A stretch of 64,000 bases of DNA from Bimastos eiseni (lineage: Eukaryota > Annelida > Clitellata > Crassiclitellata > Lumbricidae): NCBI GenBank assembly GCA_959347315.1, contig OY365814.1, positions 28,142,329 to 28,206,328 of the forward strand, in the 5' to 3' direction. This document shows, piece after piece, positions 48,856 to 62,100 of this stretch; the first letter of the stretch is position 1; the number at the start of each line of letters is the position of its first letter. A model generated the notes under the pieces. The model was not told the DNA's origin. It was given only the letters and a program-made list of their open reading frames with translations, and did not search any database. The position numbers were made by a program, and so were the translations under genes.

Positions 48856-49544
48856 CAATTTGAGTTAAAACTTACAAATACGCCGCACAACATCATATGA
48901 TCAAGTAGCAACGGATAATGAAAAGTTAACAGTTGCTGAACTTAACAGTATGGCAGCCTGCATGGCGCCCATCTATCCAACTGTGCATTTTTCTGTATTT
49001 TTAAGCTATTGAGGATGAACGGTTGAGTTAATCCTATGGGGCTAGGGGGTATCGAACCTGCGTCCATCTGGTTTTAGTGTCAGGGTGTTACATTCAAACA
49101 TAACCCCAACCTATCGAGTAATAGCTTAAATCCGCATAGCAAACACCTCAGAAGTGATCCTAAACGAGTGACTTGCGCTATTGTCCCTTTGAATTGAGAA
49201 CAACACATCGAAGGATCGTTAAGTCATGTAAGGCTTTTTGACTTTACCCGTCTAGTTAATGAAATCGTCTTCATTCTAAAGAATTATGATAGCAATTGCT
49301 TAAGGAAACGGTGTACTTAAAGCTCATTATTATTATTATTTAAAACAATAATTGAAATTTGGTCTCTGACCGTGGGACGATCATGTATGTTATGGTCGCT
49401 CAAAGAATTAAGCCATCAACCATTTGCCTTAAATGACGATGGTGTAGTTGCACCTGTACAACATAAAGTTCTTTACTTACTAACTGTCAGATAAAAATTG
49501 GCGATGCTTAGCAAAACGGGCACAACAAGAAATATGCGACACAT
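46953..49544 (-). CDS. secreted Ser/Thr-rich protein with beta-propeller-like C-terminal half (three exons)
   Basis: Exons 49544-49481 (signal peptide MCRIFLVVPVLLSIANFYLT, donor GTTA/GTAAGT), 48634-48275 (acceptor CATTATAG, donor GAAG/GTATCT) and 47806-46953 (acceptor TTTGCAG). All joins are phase 1 and give 425 aa. Exon 2 is rich in Thr, Ser, Asn and Lys with NTT and NAT sequons and a few Cys, like a mucin-type stalk. Exon 3 has repeated strand patterns such as NRIYISDFNCECIWMIDI, DHLLVLRLF, GEFIVTHDGLFISVLSNDG and NYLFMADM, the YxxD..xxxI.xxD..G rhythm of NHL/SMP-30-type propellers. Four or five blades seem present. I know of similar propeller proteins in marine invertebrates but no function. 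The role and binding partner are unknown. Confidence 0.7.
48770..48853. repeat. (AAT)n microsatellite
   Basis: About 25 AAT units with one interruption, in intron 1 of the beta-propeller gene. Confidence 0.97.
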
Positions 49545-51674
49545 TTTAAAGAATAGATTTCGATCAATTTTGAATCCTGTTTTTGCTCTACCAGATTATA
49601 ACAGCTGAGTGAACATAGTCCATCGAGTTATCTGAATATCAAACTGTGAATGGTATTGGCTAGAGTTGTGTTTGAATCACATAAACACGAGATTCGAATA
49701 GAACAAAGAAGACATTGTAGGGTCCTTGTGGGTTAGTCAGCTGGGAACGCTCTCATTCAAACTAATCTTATAACATGCTCTAGACAGCTGCGAAATAGTT
49801 CACAGGAAAATTGCACGATCTTCTCTCTGTTCATAAAGTGTTAAAAACAACTCTTCGCAAACTAGTGAATCATTATTAACGAACAACGTAAATCATTTGC
49901 CCCTGTTAATCTTGTAGGCCTACTATGTTAAAATATGTTCAGGATATGGCTCGAAAACTGAAATATCTGCCATCTGAGCTGTTGGGTCACATTCTTCTAT
50001 CCAGTTATAAGCCTAACACGTTTTCTTAGGTGCCAATGTTCCCGATAATAAATCGGGTCACTATGATTAATTTTCTCAAATGCGTTTAGCAGAATTAACT
50101 GTAGTTAGCAGAACTACTTGAACAGACTGCCTGGATATACATGTATAGGTCACACTTGCAGTGTCCAGCGAGCGTTATAAGAATTGAGACAGTGGTTCAC
50201 TAATTGATTGGTTTGGGACCGCTATCTATTTAGCTACTTAGTTTGCAATGTCTGCTTCTACAAGAGATCAAGCTGCTAAAATGAAGTTTGTTTTCAATTT
50301 GAGGACACAACGCTGGTGTTGAACCACCTTCTACTGAAGACTGGTCCGGTTAAACCACGCCTCTGACATGCGATATCGGCAGCGAACATAGGAAGGGCAC
50401 TGTGAACAAAATTCACAACAAAGTCATTTGATACTATCAAAGTCATTCGGCATTCATAACTTCATCTAGCGCCAATTTATGACACCAATTAATTGAATTT
50501 AGTAAATTTACTTATTGAGAATAATATTTATGCATCTCTCTCATGCGCGATCCATGAGTTTGTAATAAATAGTAGGCCTACAACTATTCCATTTAAGCAT
50601 TCATGCTGCTTATGTTGCGGAGGTCGTATTGAGCCTCATCTGAGAGTGCTACTGTTGATGTGATACGTCGCATCAACTCGCGGATACAATATTTGGACAA
50701 ATCGCATCCGCTATCTTCCTTGCACACAATTCACAAGTTTCACAATGAATAACATTTTTTATTGCACTGTATAATTTCGTATTGCATTACTTCACTGCTT
50801 GTGGTGTGTTGAATTGTAATAGTTTTGTGTTTGTTGTGCTATAATATTGTATTTTATAGTATTGGTCTTCTGCTTGTGTTTTACGATATTGTACGGTAGG
50901 TCTACAACTGTAATTATTGTGCAATGTTAGGAATACAACTTCTGAGAGTCTGAGCGTCTGTAATGGGTCTAGGATCTGGCGTTGAATATAGCGTAGAATC
51001 TCTATGATATATTTTGAGACGTTCAATGCGCGGATTTTCATGAATATAATGTAGGCCTACCAAGTGTTAGTACGAGCTACAGCATTTGAATAATCATGGC
51101 TTACATCTCAGTCATTAGATGGCCATGGCTATAGTAATTGGTCTCGACAGCTGCATTTTTCTTTCCTTACAACCTGCCTCTGTTCAATATATGCAGCAAC
51201 TGGGCTGCTACATACATGACCTCCTATAATTATCATACAGTTTGATTGATAATAGACAATTATCCCATACTTATACGGTCATAAATTTTGCATTGGGGAG
51301 CCTACATCCGTTTTCGGCTGATACTAAACTAAGGGCGGATCCAGAGAACTGGTTATGGATGAAACGGGTGACAGCAACAGCTCGATCTTAAGGCACTAGA
51401 AGTTTATGCACCCAGCGCTAAGTTCAGAGTAGCGCTATATATAACATATAAATTTGAATTTTGCGGCGGCTGTAATTTCTTGAATCTCACGAATCTCTCC
51501 GCTGTGTCTATTGCTATTGCAGATAGTATCGCCAAAGTAATTAATCAATATGGTGGATTTTTTTATCACTCGTTTAATGACAAACCAAATCCAGGCAATT
51601 TATAAAGTCATATTCTCTTGTTTGACAGCTGTATTATTACTTTCCAATAACGGACATCTATATAGCGATGCTGA

Positions 51675-52150
51675 ATGATCACTAATGTGAGCGGCGCTGT
51701 AATAATGAATAAATACAATTCAATGGTCCTAGACCCACTCAGGCGTTGACCCGTTGCCTGACAGCTTATAGTTGAGGGCCTTGTCAAAGAAATATCTTCG
51801 AATGTACATTCAGAAATATCTTCGAATGTACGTACCTTTAGAACTACCTTCGAATGTACCTTCAGAAGTAGCTTCTAGTGTACCTTCAGAAGTTTTTCAG
51901 AAGCATCTTTGATTGTAACTTCAGGAGTATCTACAAATGTACCTTCAGAAGTATCTCTGATTATAATGGGAATTTCCGAAGGTATGAGTGAGAGCGTTCA
52001 AATCATGACATCGTTCGGACGTTTGATCCTGGACAATGCCCTTAGCTATAAGCTGTCAGACAACGGGTCAACGTCTGCGCGGGCGTAGGACCATTGAATT
52101 GTATTTATTCAATTCTATGCCGCCGCTCACATTAGTGATCATCAGCGCAG
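51675..52150. repeat. inverted repeat with about 115-bp arms
   Basis: Left arm 51675-51790 and right arm 52020-52150 are near reverse complements: ATGATCACTAATGTGAGCGG, AATAAATACAATTCAATGGT, GTTGACCCGTTG and CTGACAGCTTATAG occur in both. The loop carries a minisatellite with units of GAATGTACCTTCAGAAGTAT type, which also continues to the right of the right arm (52176-52275). Confidence 0.85.
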
Positions 52151-52175
52151 TCAAACATCGATTGTAGTACACGAA

Positions 52176-52275
52176 TAGCTTCAGAAGTATCTTTGAATGT
52201 ACCCTCAGAAGTATCTTTGAATGTACCTTCAGAAGTATCTTTGAACGTACCTTCAGAATTATCATCAGAAGTACC
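52176..52275. repeat. 24-bp minisatellite outside the inverted repeat
   Basis: Four units of type CTTCAGAAGTATCTTTGAAT(GTAC), same family as the loop array at 51785-51965. Confidence 0.9.
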
Positions 52276-52417
52276 GTCTCCGTTGAGTTTCGCGTCAGCT
52301 TATAATTATCGAACTAGACGGATCATCTGAATAGCGTTATCAACGAATTTTCGAACAAAGCGTATGTCAGGAAATTGGTCACCTGTATTCACTTAATATC
52401 AAGTATCAACTGTCAAG

Positions 52418-52432
52418 GTGTGTTTGTTTGTT

Positions 52433-52488
<56 letters not shown>
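52418..52488. repeat. (GT)n microsatellite
   Basis: GTTT units followed by about 25 GT units. Confidence 0.98.
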
Positions 52489-52489
<1 letters not shown>

Positions 52490-53169
52490 CAGGCTGTTGT
52501 GTACGCATACAGTGTGCGCATAATATTATATCTTTTTAACCCAAAGATTTGTTTAGCTGTATACGCCATCTGCTGTATATGCACTATAGGCCTACAGAAT
52601 GTTTTTCCATCTATATTTTTAAATTCTAGCTCAGATTTAGCGATATGCTGTAGGACAATAGGCCTATAGCATATCGGGTATGTATACAGCTGGGGGGAAA
52701 CGGGCAATATAGGACATGACGTCAATACGGGGGAGACTGGGGATAAAGTGATAGTAAAACGTAAACATCAAAATGCCTTAGCCATTCCATCATGCCCCGA
52801 TCTACCCAACCCTAAAATAGCGAACGAAAGTATCTCCATACGACGTATTTCATAAACAAAACTCTCAGCTTTGCTTTTCTGAACAGGTCTGGTGTTAACC
52901 TCTGAACTCCATTATGACTCCGCCCACAATACTCCGTTTATTTTTAAAACAACGCTTTCAGCCTCGATTTTCTGAACCCTAGTTCAGGATGCATGAGGTC
53001 CTGGGTCCGCCACTGCGCCCAACCCTAAAAACTGATTATACAAAAGAGTAAACAAATGTCGTCTTCACCACGGTTACAAGTTGCGTGTCCGTTTGCGGTG
53101 AAACAGTTTATATAACGCATTTTAAATGCCTAAAAGAAACATAATATAAAGCAAGGATTACTTTGCAAA

Positions 53170-56100
53170 ATGGTAACTTTATCCATCTGTGCGGGTAGAG
53201 CTGTTCCATTGCTGTGGATTGCTGATTATCTACTGTGCTTTTTAATCAATTGTAATCAAGTATCAACGTTCAATTTGGACAGCTCAGTTCCAATCATCAA
53301 AACGAGCCACAGTCAGACATACTTTGGATTTTCTGTCGCTCAGCACCACATCAACGAGGGAAATCAAAGGGGTCATGTGTGAGTAATAGAAAATCTATGC
53401 CAGTTGTTTTAAAGCAATACTTCTTGTTGGACCACCATGTATAAAATTGAATTTTGTCGTACCACCAGCAAAGGTCAGATACGATACAGCGGGCGAGCCC
53501 GAAGTCCTCTTGAAATTTTTTATAAGGGAGGGTCGGAGGGACATCATAAGTTCTCTTGCAGGGTCTGTGATGGAAATTTTGAATCGTAGGCAGTCACATT
53601 TAAAATAAATATAGGCCTATAGTTTAATGAATATAACTCATACACATTTATAAATGAATGCATAATTTTAATAATGTAACCATAAGCCATATCAAAAAAA
53701 TATTCATAAGGTTATTCGAAATTGTAAACGAAGTTGTGGGCTCAGGCCTATTTCAGCAAGCACATGTTTATAATTATTTTCTAATATATTATTTTTCAAT
53801 CTCAAACGCAATCTGGTTCAAATTCAAGCTCCGTTCTGTATTTGTTTTTGATCGCAAACATAGCAGAAAATTCAGAGAAAATCCTACTTTCACACAGAGA
53901 TAGGATCAAAGCCGTCCTCATGCAATTTGGCGCCCTCTGCAGCCTTCAATGAGAGCGCCCCCACCTTTGTTGCATGAACAGTTAAATGCGAAGATTACTT
54001 ATGGGGTCAGACACACACTACACGAAACACAAAATGCGTTTATATATATATATAATAAAAATTGTTAGGAAGGAAAAGGAGCTCCAATGCAAATAAATTT
54101 TATTTTATGCGCAATGCAGCAAGGAGAGCGGAATTCAATTAATAAAAATAATTTAAGAATTAAACATATTGCCAAAATATTAAAAATAATACAGGTGCGT
54201 TATTTGCCAAATAGCAATTGATAAAATAAAATTTTGTCATTACACTAATTTTTTTATTTTTACTCTATATTTTTGATTTGTATATTAAACATAATATATT
54301 TTACAAGTCAACTGTAGTACATGTATGTTTTACTGCCAATATAAATATTTATTGATATGGTATTAATGATATTGTTTTCTATTGTTTTCTATTATAATCA
54401 AACTTATGTATAGTTAGGCCTACATTATCATTAAGAATATTAGACAAATGACTCAAACTTCCGTATGGATAATGTGCACTATTTTAAAATTTATATATTA
54501 TCCAAAATATTTTATTCCTGATAAAAAAAGTTGTCTTAAAATATGATGCCCCTAAAATTCAGGAGCCCTAGGCGGCTGCCTATGTCGCCTATGTGAGGAG
54601 CCGGCTCTGGATAAGATATTGAAGGGAAGAAAACATGTTAACTCTCGATCAGAAATTAATCCTTATTCAACTTTTTGCAGTATTTTTCTCAGCAGACAAG
54701 TCGCAGTTCTTACCCTTAGTCACAGGTCATGAATGTATAATTCTTTCTCCAAACGTTTGCGGTTTCCCTGTTCGAGCTATTCGCAACCTGTCTAAATACG
54801 TTGCTTATGGCCCTATAATGCTTGTGAGCTGGCTGCAAAAAATACTTCAAAGTGTTTATTTGTAGCGTTTCCAGTATTTTTTGCTTAAATAATTTCAGTG
54901 GTCTGCTTGTCTTAGAACGAATGGTCTTCGTATTGAAATGGTGCCGAATGTTGGGTTCTCACTGCAGATGAGGCATTTGAGGGCTTGATTCATTTTATCA
55001 CCATGCAGCGTAATTCGAAAGGATAAATAACCGTCGTTACACCATTCGTACAACCATTGCTTTTTTCATTCTCTGTTTCATTCTTTATTACTATTTTATA
55101 GGCCTACATTTATTCCTTTGTTCCTTTTTCAGTTCAGTTTTCTTTCTTTTTCAGCAAGCCATTCATCTAGTCGCCTATAGTTACCTCTTTGTTTATGCAT
55201 TTCTGTTTCTAAGCACATTGCTCCCTTCAGGGTTTCCTCTTTCCCTACTGTTCCTCTTCTCTTCTCTACCTGTTACATTATCTTATGCATTCTTATTATC
55301 GTGTTCTACTGGGCAAGAGGATCAGTAGCAGTGTTTGGTCTTGGTTATTCAGCTCAATTTGTCCCCTTACAGCCAAGTGCGCTTTAAGACAGTATGAAAA
55401 TATGTCTTCTCAAAGTGTAGGATAAACATCTAACATAATTAGGCCTACATTCATCAAACGCATTTTAGCTCGTTGACAGTTGCACTAATTCGCGACTCAC
55501 ACTCCACTAAGACTATCCATATAATCTTTCAAATATAATCTAAATTATCGAAATAGATCTAAGTAAGCTGAAACATTTCTATATCGTGTCTATATCACTT
55601 CTATATCTAGTTCATTTACTATTTCTGCTTGCTGTGTCCTATCATGAGCCTCTTGCACTCAACATAATTCGTATTGTAATCACTGCGTTTCTAGGATAAT
55701 AGTTGGAGCTCCGAGGGAGAATGTATCCACAATGGCATTTTCCGAACCCGGAGCCGTCTACAGATGTCCACTAACATCGCTCATCGACGACTGCACTCGT
55801 GTGCCCATAGATGAAGTCACGACTGGTCAGTTAAAAAATCAAATTTTGCCTAAACTAATAGGTGGTGAAAGGCTTGAAAGTTTGAGGAACAGATCTGAAT
55901 AGGAAATTAATAAACCCGTGCGTGGATCATCCCCAAAATGGTGTGTCGTGTATGAAGCTACGTTCATGGTGATGATATTCTCAGAATTATATGTCTCGTA
56001 TATTATTGTGTTTCAAAGTGTAGGACAAGCGAAACCTGTCTCAATTATCAGATGTGATACAATGGTTAACGCTGTCGATGGAGATTTTTCGTTGCACTCA

Positions 56101-59100
56101 GATGATCAAGTTTCCTAGCGAGCCCAAAATGCGCTTACAAAGAAAAACCGACGAAAAACTCAGTATATTTCAACACTAGGATGAATATTATGCAGGCTAG
56201 GGTTTCTGTTATCAAGATAGAATGGTATCTAACTGTCCTGATAACGGTCTGTGAGACTAATTAAGTTGTTTGCACACCAAAGTGTGGTTAGTTATTGGTC
56301 TATCAAATGATAAGTTGGCGCTCCTCTACCTTCCAAGGACGGTAGAACCCCTACTCAGCATTCCTCACTCATCTTAAGACTATTTTATTTGGCTGTGCTG
56401 GTGTTTGGAGTGCTTCTGACTGAGTGAGTAGTCGCCTTGAAGAAGCGCTTTGCATAAATTCTCGTAATGAATTAATGAGATTAATATATCCTACATATTT
56501 ATTCGCCAATGTAATGTATGAATGTTTAGAGTATTTAAACTAATTCACAGGGCGTAACATAGGCCTATTTATATTAGTAACAGTGCAGAAAACTCTAATC
56601 TATGGTGGAGTTGTATTTGGCGTATTAGTGAATAACAGCCTGTAGAAAAACTGATCCTGTGGCATTGCGAATCCTGTTTGCAGAAAGATAACGCCGATTA
56701 TACTTTACTGACGGAAACAAAGAAGATTAGCCTATTGATAAATCATTAATTAACCGCTCCTATGGCTTAAAACATTATCCTATCATATTCACCAACCAAC
56801 GATTAGCATTGACCTAATCTGGTCTGGCGTCTAGAAACCAAGCGTCACGGTGTGATTCATACGGGAATTTGGTGGGAATGCTTTCCATGTGGTTTTAATG
56901 GTTCCCCTGTTCTTTTATATATAGTGCTGAGTAACACTTAAAATTAAAACTCGATGCATTTTCCTTCTGCCAACCATAATCTCACGTAGACAATAGTGCC
57001 ATTGATCCCGATACCAACGTTCTCTCCAATCTGACTTAGGATAGCTTTTACTCACTACGTAAATGTTATATTTGCTTCATCGTATGTATGGTCAAACATA
57101 TCTGATGCTGATTCTTGCAAAACCCCAGGTTTTATTCTGAAACTCTTTTATCATTTGCCGAGCTGATATTGCATTAAACACGATTGAACTTGATGTTCTC
57201 AAATTTAACGGTCCGCCCCGCAGTGTGTGATCATCGTCCATTCTGTGCTAGGCCTATACTGCACAGGCATGAACTCATTATTCTACAATGACTGGCACCT
57301 GTTATATTATATGAAATGTGCATCCTCCTCTCAGCCGGACATCTCTAGTTGGTGTTTGTGCTAAAGCAAATCATCACAGCAGGAAAATGCTGGTAGTTAA
57401 GCCGGACGCAAGTGAGTTAGGGAACGATGATTATGGCTAAAATTGGCTCCTGTGGGAAATTGTTCTGAAACGGCATTTCGATCGGTATGTTAGATACAAA
57501 CATGCAAATGCCAGTGGAGATAATGTCAGCCATTTCACAAATTATTTGACCCGATATTCATTTGTTTTCCTGTGTTCCAACTGTGCTGATTAGTTTGCGC
57601 TTTGGAAGTTATATTATATAGTCCGGTAGCGGAGTGACTGACCAGATTGGTATCTAGCATAGCAGCTCGTTGCTGGCTTACAAGTTCGTGGGTTGGTTAA
57701 GTGGCCAAATGTCTGACTAAGTGGGTTGTTTGGCTGGATGTCAGGCCGCCTGTCTGAATGACTGGTTTGTTGGGTGATAGAATTAGGCTGACTGACCAAC
57801 TAGTCCTTCTTTCCGTTCACCTGTCCATGAAGCCATTAGTCATTACCAAAATGGGTTCTATACGGGTCCGGTATCGGAATATGGGTTCTATATGGGCCCC
57901 ATATTTGCATTAGAAGGTAAATGAACTGACTGAGGATGCCTATTTTTATGATCAAAGTAGAGCAGTCAAGTACAGCTGTTCTATATGAAGTCGTAAGGAG
58001 CGCTTTCATATTTGCTGCAGCAGTTTTATTATCTAACGCGTGCAACGTAAAAAATCCTTCCACCGCCATAATCTCATCTGAGACAGCGAATAAAAGCCAA
58101 TATATATCAATCTGATATAATTTAACCAATCCACAAAGGTTATTATCTCTCTCTCTCCCCAGTTCAACTGAATTCGTTCTAATCACATCTCTTCTTAATA
58201 TGCGTCCTGGTGTGATGCGTCCTGGTCAAAACCCAGTCTAGCTTACAATTTTACATGTATGCCTATTCATAATAAAAACTTGCTGTTGGTTAGCAGACAG
58301 AACTGTGGACTCAACTCTTCAACATTTTGTCTGCGCAACATCCAGACATTCCGCATCCTGCAAACTCAGCCACCGATCGCTCTCAGTCAGTGCCAGTCCC
58401 AAGCCGTGATAATAGAGGAGGGCGACGTTAAGGATCTTAGTCATCACACAGTGTAGTTAAACTGCAAATACCACCACATCCCACACGATCAGTCAGTCAG
58501 TCAATCAATTATATCTCTCAAATCTATTGGCTTCAACATGTCTGGCCTTGTAGCGTAAACCACAAGGTGGCCCTTTATGTAGTGTATTTAAAGGCGCTGT
58601 AGTAAGAGTCTCAACACACACCGATATTCATATGCCGATATGCATCAGCATGCGCAGATGTACATAGTTTTGCTAACTTATGTATTTTATTCGCTCTCTA
58701 TGACATTTAAAATCATTTAGGCCAGCGCAGAGAGCGCCTCTTAGTATATGTCTTGAAGGGCGCTACTTACCCCTACTCTACCCCTGCCTTACCCGTAGCC
58801 TACCTCTACCCTACCCCTTTCTACAGTCTACACCTTTTGGCTCCATTCCTTTTTCAACATACGATTGTACAGTATTATCCTATGGGATTTCTGTTATAAT
58901 CTGCCTAATCGTCGCCTGGGAATTATCTTTGTGTATCTTCCCTTTTCCTAAAAATTCATTTAGTGTTGATTTGTAGCAGGAAATTTATCATCTTTCTTCT
59001 GTTTCAATAACTAAGATATACGATGTGCCGTTTTAGAGATATTCAACGAAAACTAACTGTCGTATGTCCTGCTTGCAGACGCCTTTGTATCGTATCGCCA

Positions 59101-62100
59101 GAGTTGTACGAAGATACGATTAAAGTGTAGTAGTGTCTCTGTATGTCCTGAGGAAACTCATAATATTGATTGGACACAGGAGATCCAACAGTATAATACT
59201 GTGCGCGTGGCCGGTATATAATGCGGTATATCCAGACAATTTAAAAACCTTTCCCTCAAAAATCCCTAGACCCGACTATGCAAACGAACGTTTTAAAGAA
59301 AATACTCGTTAATAATTGTCATTGCTTTATGTTATCATTAGTTGGGGTACCCGGCGTTGCCCGGGTTGAGACAGGTTTTTGGTCCTGGAGAGCAGGAAGA
59401 CGGCGGCCGCTGGTTTCACCAATCCCTCTACTGGGCGTCCCATACCCACCTGACCGACTGTGCAAACGATGGCCAACTACTGTATATCTGCTACATGTAC
59501 GATATCTTCCAAACCATCTTGTCATTCATGATGGTGTAAAAAACAACAACAGGTGTGGCACACGGATATCACATGCACATGTCGGCAAATGTGCAGCAGG
59601 TGTTTCTGGCGAATAAGAAGGAAACTTTGTTTTTATGTGGATTCTTTGAGGTAGTAGTCCTGAGACAGGTTTTTTGCCCTGGCAACTGCGTGTTCCAGGT
59701 CTTCCCCGGGCCAACGGCGAGGGTTTCGAATCAATAGCTCTAAAACTGTGCAAATGCATAGCCGGACAGACAGACACACAGAATCTTCTCTTTATATATA
59801 GATTTCATGTCTATGTTTTGCGTATATGATTTGCAATCTTTAAAAATCAATTTTATTAAAAACATTTCTTAAAGGCAACTATGATTGCTAATTTGTTTTA
59901 ATGCACCTCTTTTATGCGATATTTGGATTTTAAAATAGTGCAATTTGACATCTGTACAGACAGTGAACGAAATTTTATTGCATTGAATTTCTTGTTTTTC
60001 CGTCCTTTCGCGCCATAACTTCTAACTCATATCTCTCGGAATTCTTAAAACTGGACGTGCGCGAGATTAATAATTCTCAGGCGACGTAGTAATCTAATAT
60101 TATGACTTCTACAGCAACATGTCATAATGGATGAGTTAACGATTGATACAAGGGAAATCGAGTAAAGCTCATAAGTCATGATCGATCAGTTCAGACAGAT
60201 CGAGATCAGTCAATATATATAGTCGGCATAGGCTAATTCATTTATATCTATTCTATTCTGGGACCTGCAGGTTAGTTGAGATAAAGTCTGGTATGATACT
60301 GCTCAAATCAAGAAGAGTTCGGTTTCTAAGGTAGGGTAAAAGAAGTGAAGTAAGGCACTGGAAAGTGAAGTAAGTAATGGGCAAGTAAGGTTAATGAGGT
60401 AAGATTTCATACTGGCATCTGTATACTCTACTGGTTGATGGAAACTATGGAATTGTCAGAGAGACGCAATCGTAATCACCAAATTTCTAAAATGCCACTT
60501 GAAAGCCAATGGCAGGACACCAGCTTATTCACAAGCGATGCCTCAGGTCAGTGGGGTTGTCCAAAGGATAGTCCGTGAGACGTTAGAGTCCGATTTCCAG
60601 GAGATCAGCAGATGAAGAATAGCTGTTAAGGAGGGTGTCGTTATGACCGAGAATAGAAAAGTGGATTCTCAAGTACGGAGTCTGGATAAGAGTTCTTGAA
60701 AACGTGAGACTTAAGTTTAGGATGGAAAGCCCTGGGTGATAGATGGGGGTTTGGGACAGATGATGTTGGATGACAGGAAGTGATGAATTTCAGGTGCTTT
60801 ATGTTTAGTAGATGATTGTGACATTTCATTTTAGACATTAAGTTCGATAAATCGAACCAATGGATGGGCGTTTCAGTGGCAAGTCAAAACTCTCCAGATG
60901 GCTATGCTCTGGTAGGTACACGTCCGATATTGCATGCACAATTTGTCTAGCTATGTACCAATTGCACACCGGCCACGTGTTTGCATATATGCATATTCAA
61001 TTATTCATGCATGTTTACGTTTGCATACGTGAATATATACATGCACTTTTGTATGTATGTATGTATGTATGTATGTATTAATGTATGCATGCATGTACGT
61101 ATGCTGGACCCTTAAATTTGGAAGTCTTTTCCTCTATTCTTTCTCGTCCTTTTCGGTGTTTTCTGTCGTATCGTTCACAGCCTATTAAGACTCAATAGTT
61201 TTCGAATTGTTCGTTTCTACCATCGGCTGTCTCTGTCTTTTCGATTTTTAACGACACCCTCCTTAACAGCTATTCTTCATCTGCTGACCTGTGATTGCTC
61301 GTACTTCTGCTTCGTTCTGGCATTCTTAAATGCTGCTAATTATAATAAATATTATAGTTACAACTTTCTTTACCTTAATTCATAGATGTGAAAATGCTTT
61401 TTTTCGTTTCTCGTTTTATTTTTAAAATCTAGTTAATTTGTTTTTGATTTTTCTTCCCGGTTTTTTCTGTTTTTAGGCGACTTCATCTATTTATTTGCTG
61501 TTGGTTGTTACCTTGTTACATTTTATTTCGGATTTGACCTTTATGCAACTCCGAATTGTCTAGTCAGCGTGGTAGCTGCGTGCAAGCAGGCTATGTTGAC
61601 TGCCAATAGGTCAACCCTGTCTGTGCACTGTGCAGATGGTCAACGTTGGCTGCCACTCCTGCGTTTGTCTTAGCGGCCTTTGAATTTAAATCGATTTCAA
61701 ATATTTTTTGTTTCTCACTCTTTTCAAACCAATAAAAAGCTAAAACAATCGTCGATATCTGTTATTTAGCCTAGTTTTGCTATTTGCTCATTAAATTTAA
61801 GAGGGTAAGCAAGGTTTCTAATTTGAAAATAGGCCTACAGTACAATATGTAGCAAAGTCAAATTATCTTTTTCTCGTTTTTTTTATTTATTTAGAAAAAA
61901 CGCAGAGTTTTTTCGTTTTTACATCTATGCTTTAATCATTCTTAACTGACCCTACAAGTGGAACACTTTTATTTCCAGGCGTGTGCTCATCGATATAAGG
62001 AATCCGGTTCTAGTTACGTTACGGGTCTGGGAATCTGCTTTTCTCTGAACAATATTTTAGAAGAATTAAACCCATACGAACCGTGCCAGGGGAGGCCAAA

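Larger units (their letters stand above)
49545..53169. other. intergenic region between divergent genes
   Basis: Separates the minus-strand propeller gene from the plus-strand integrin gene. It holds an inverted repeat with minisatellite (51675-52275) and a GT microsatellite (52418-52488). No supported exon. Confidence 0.55.
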
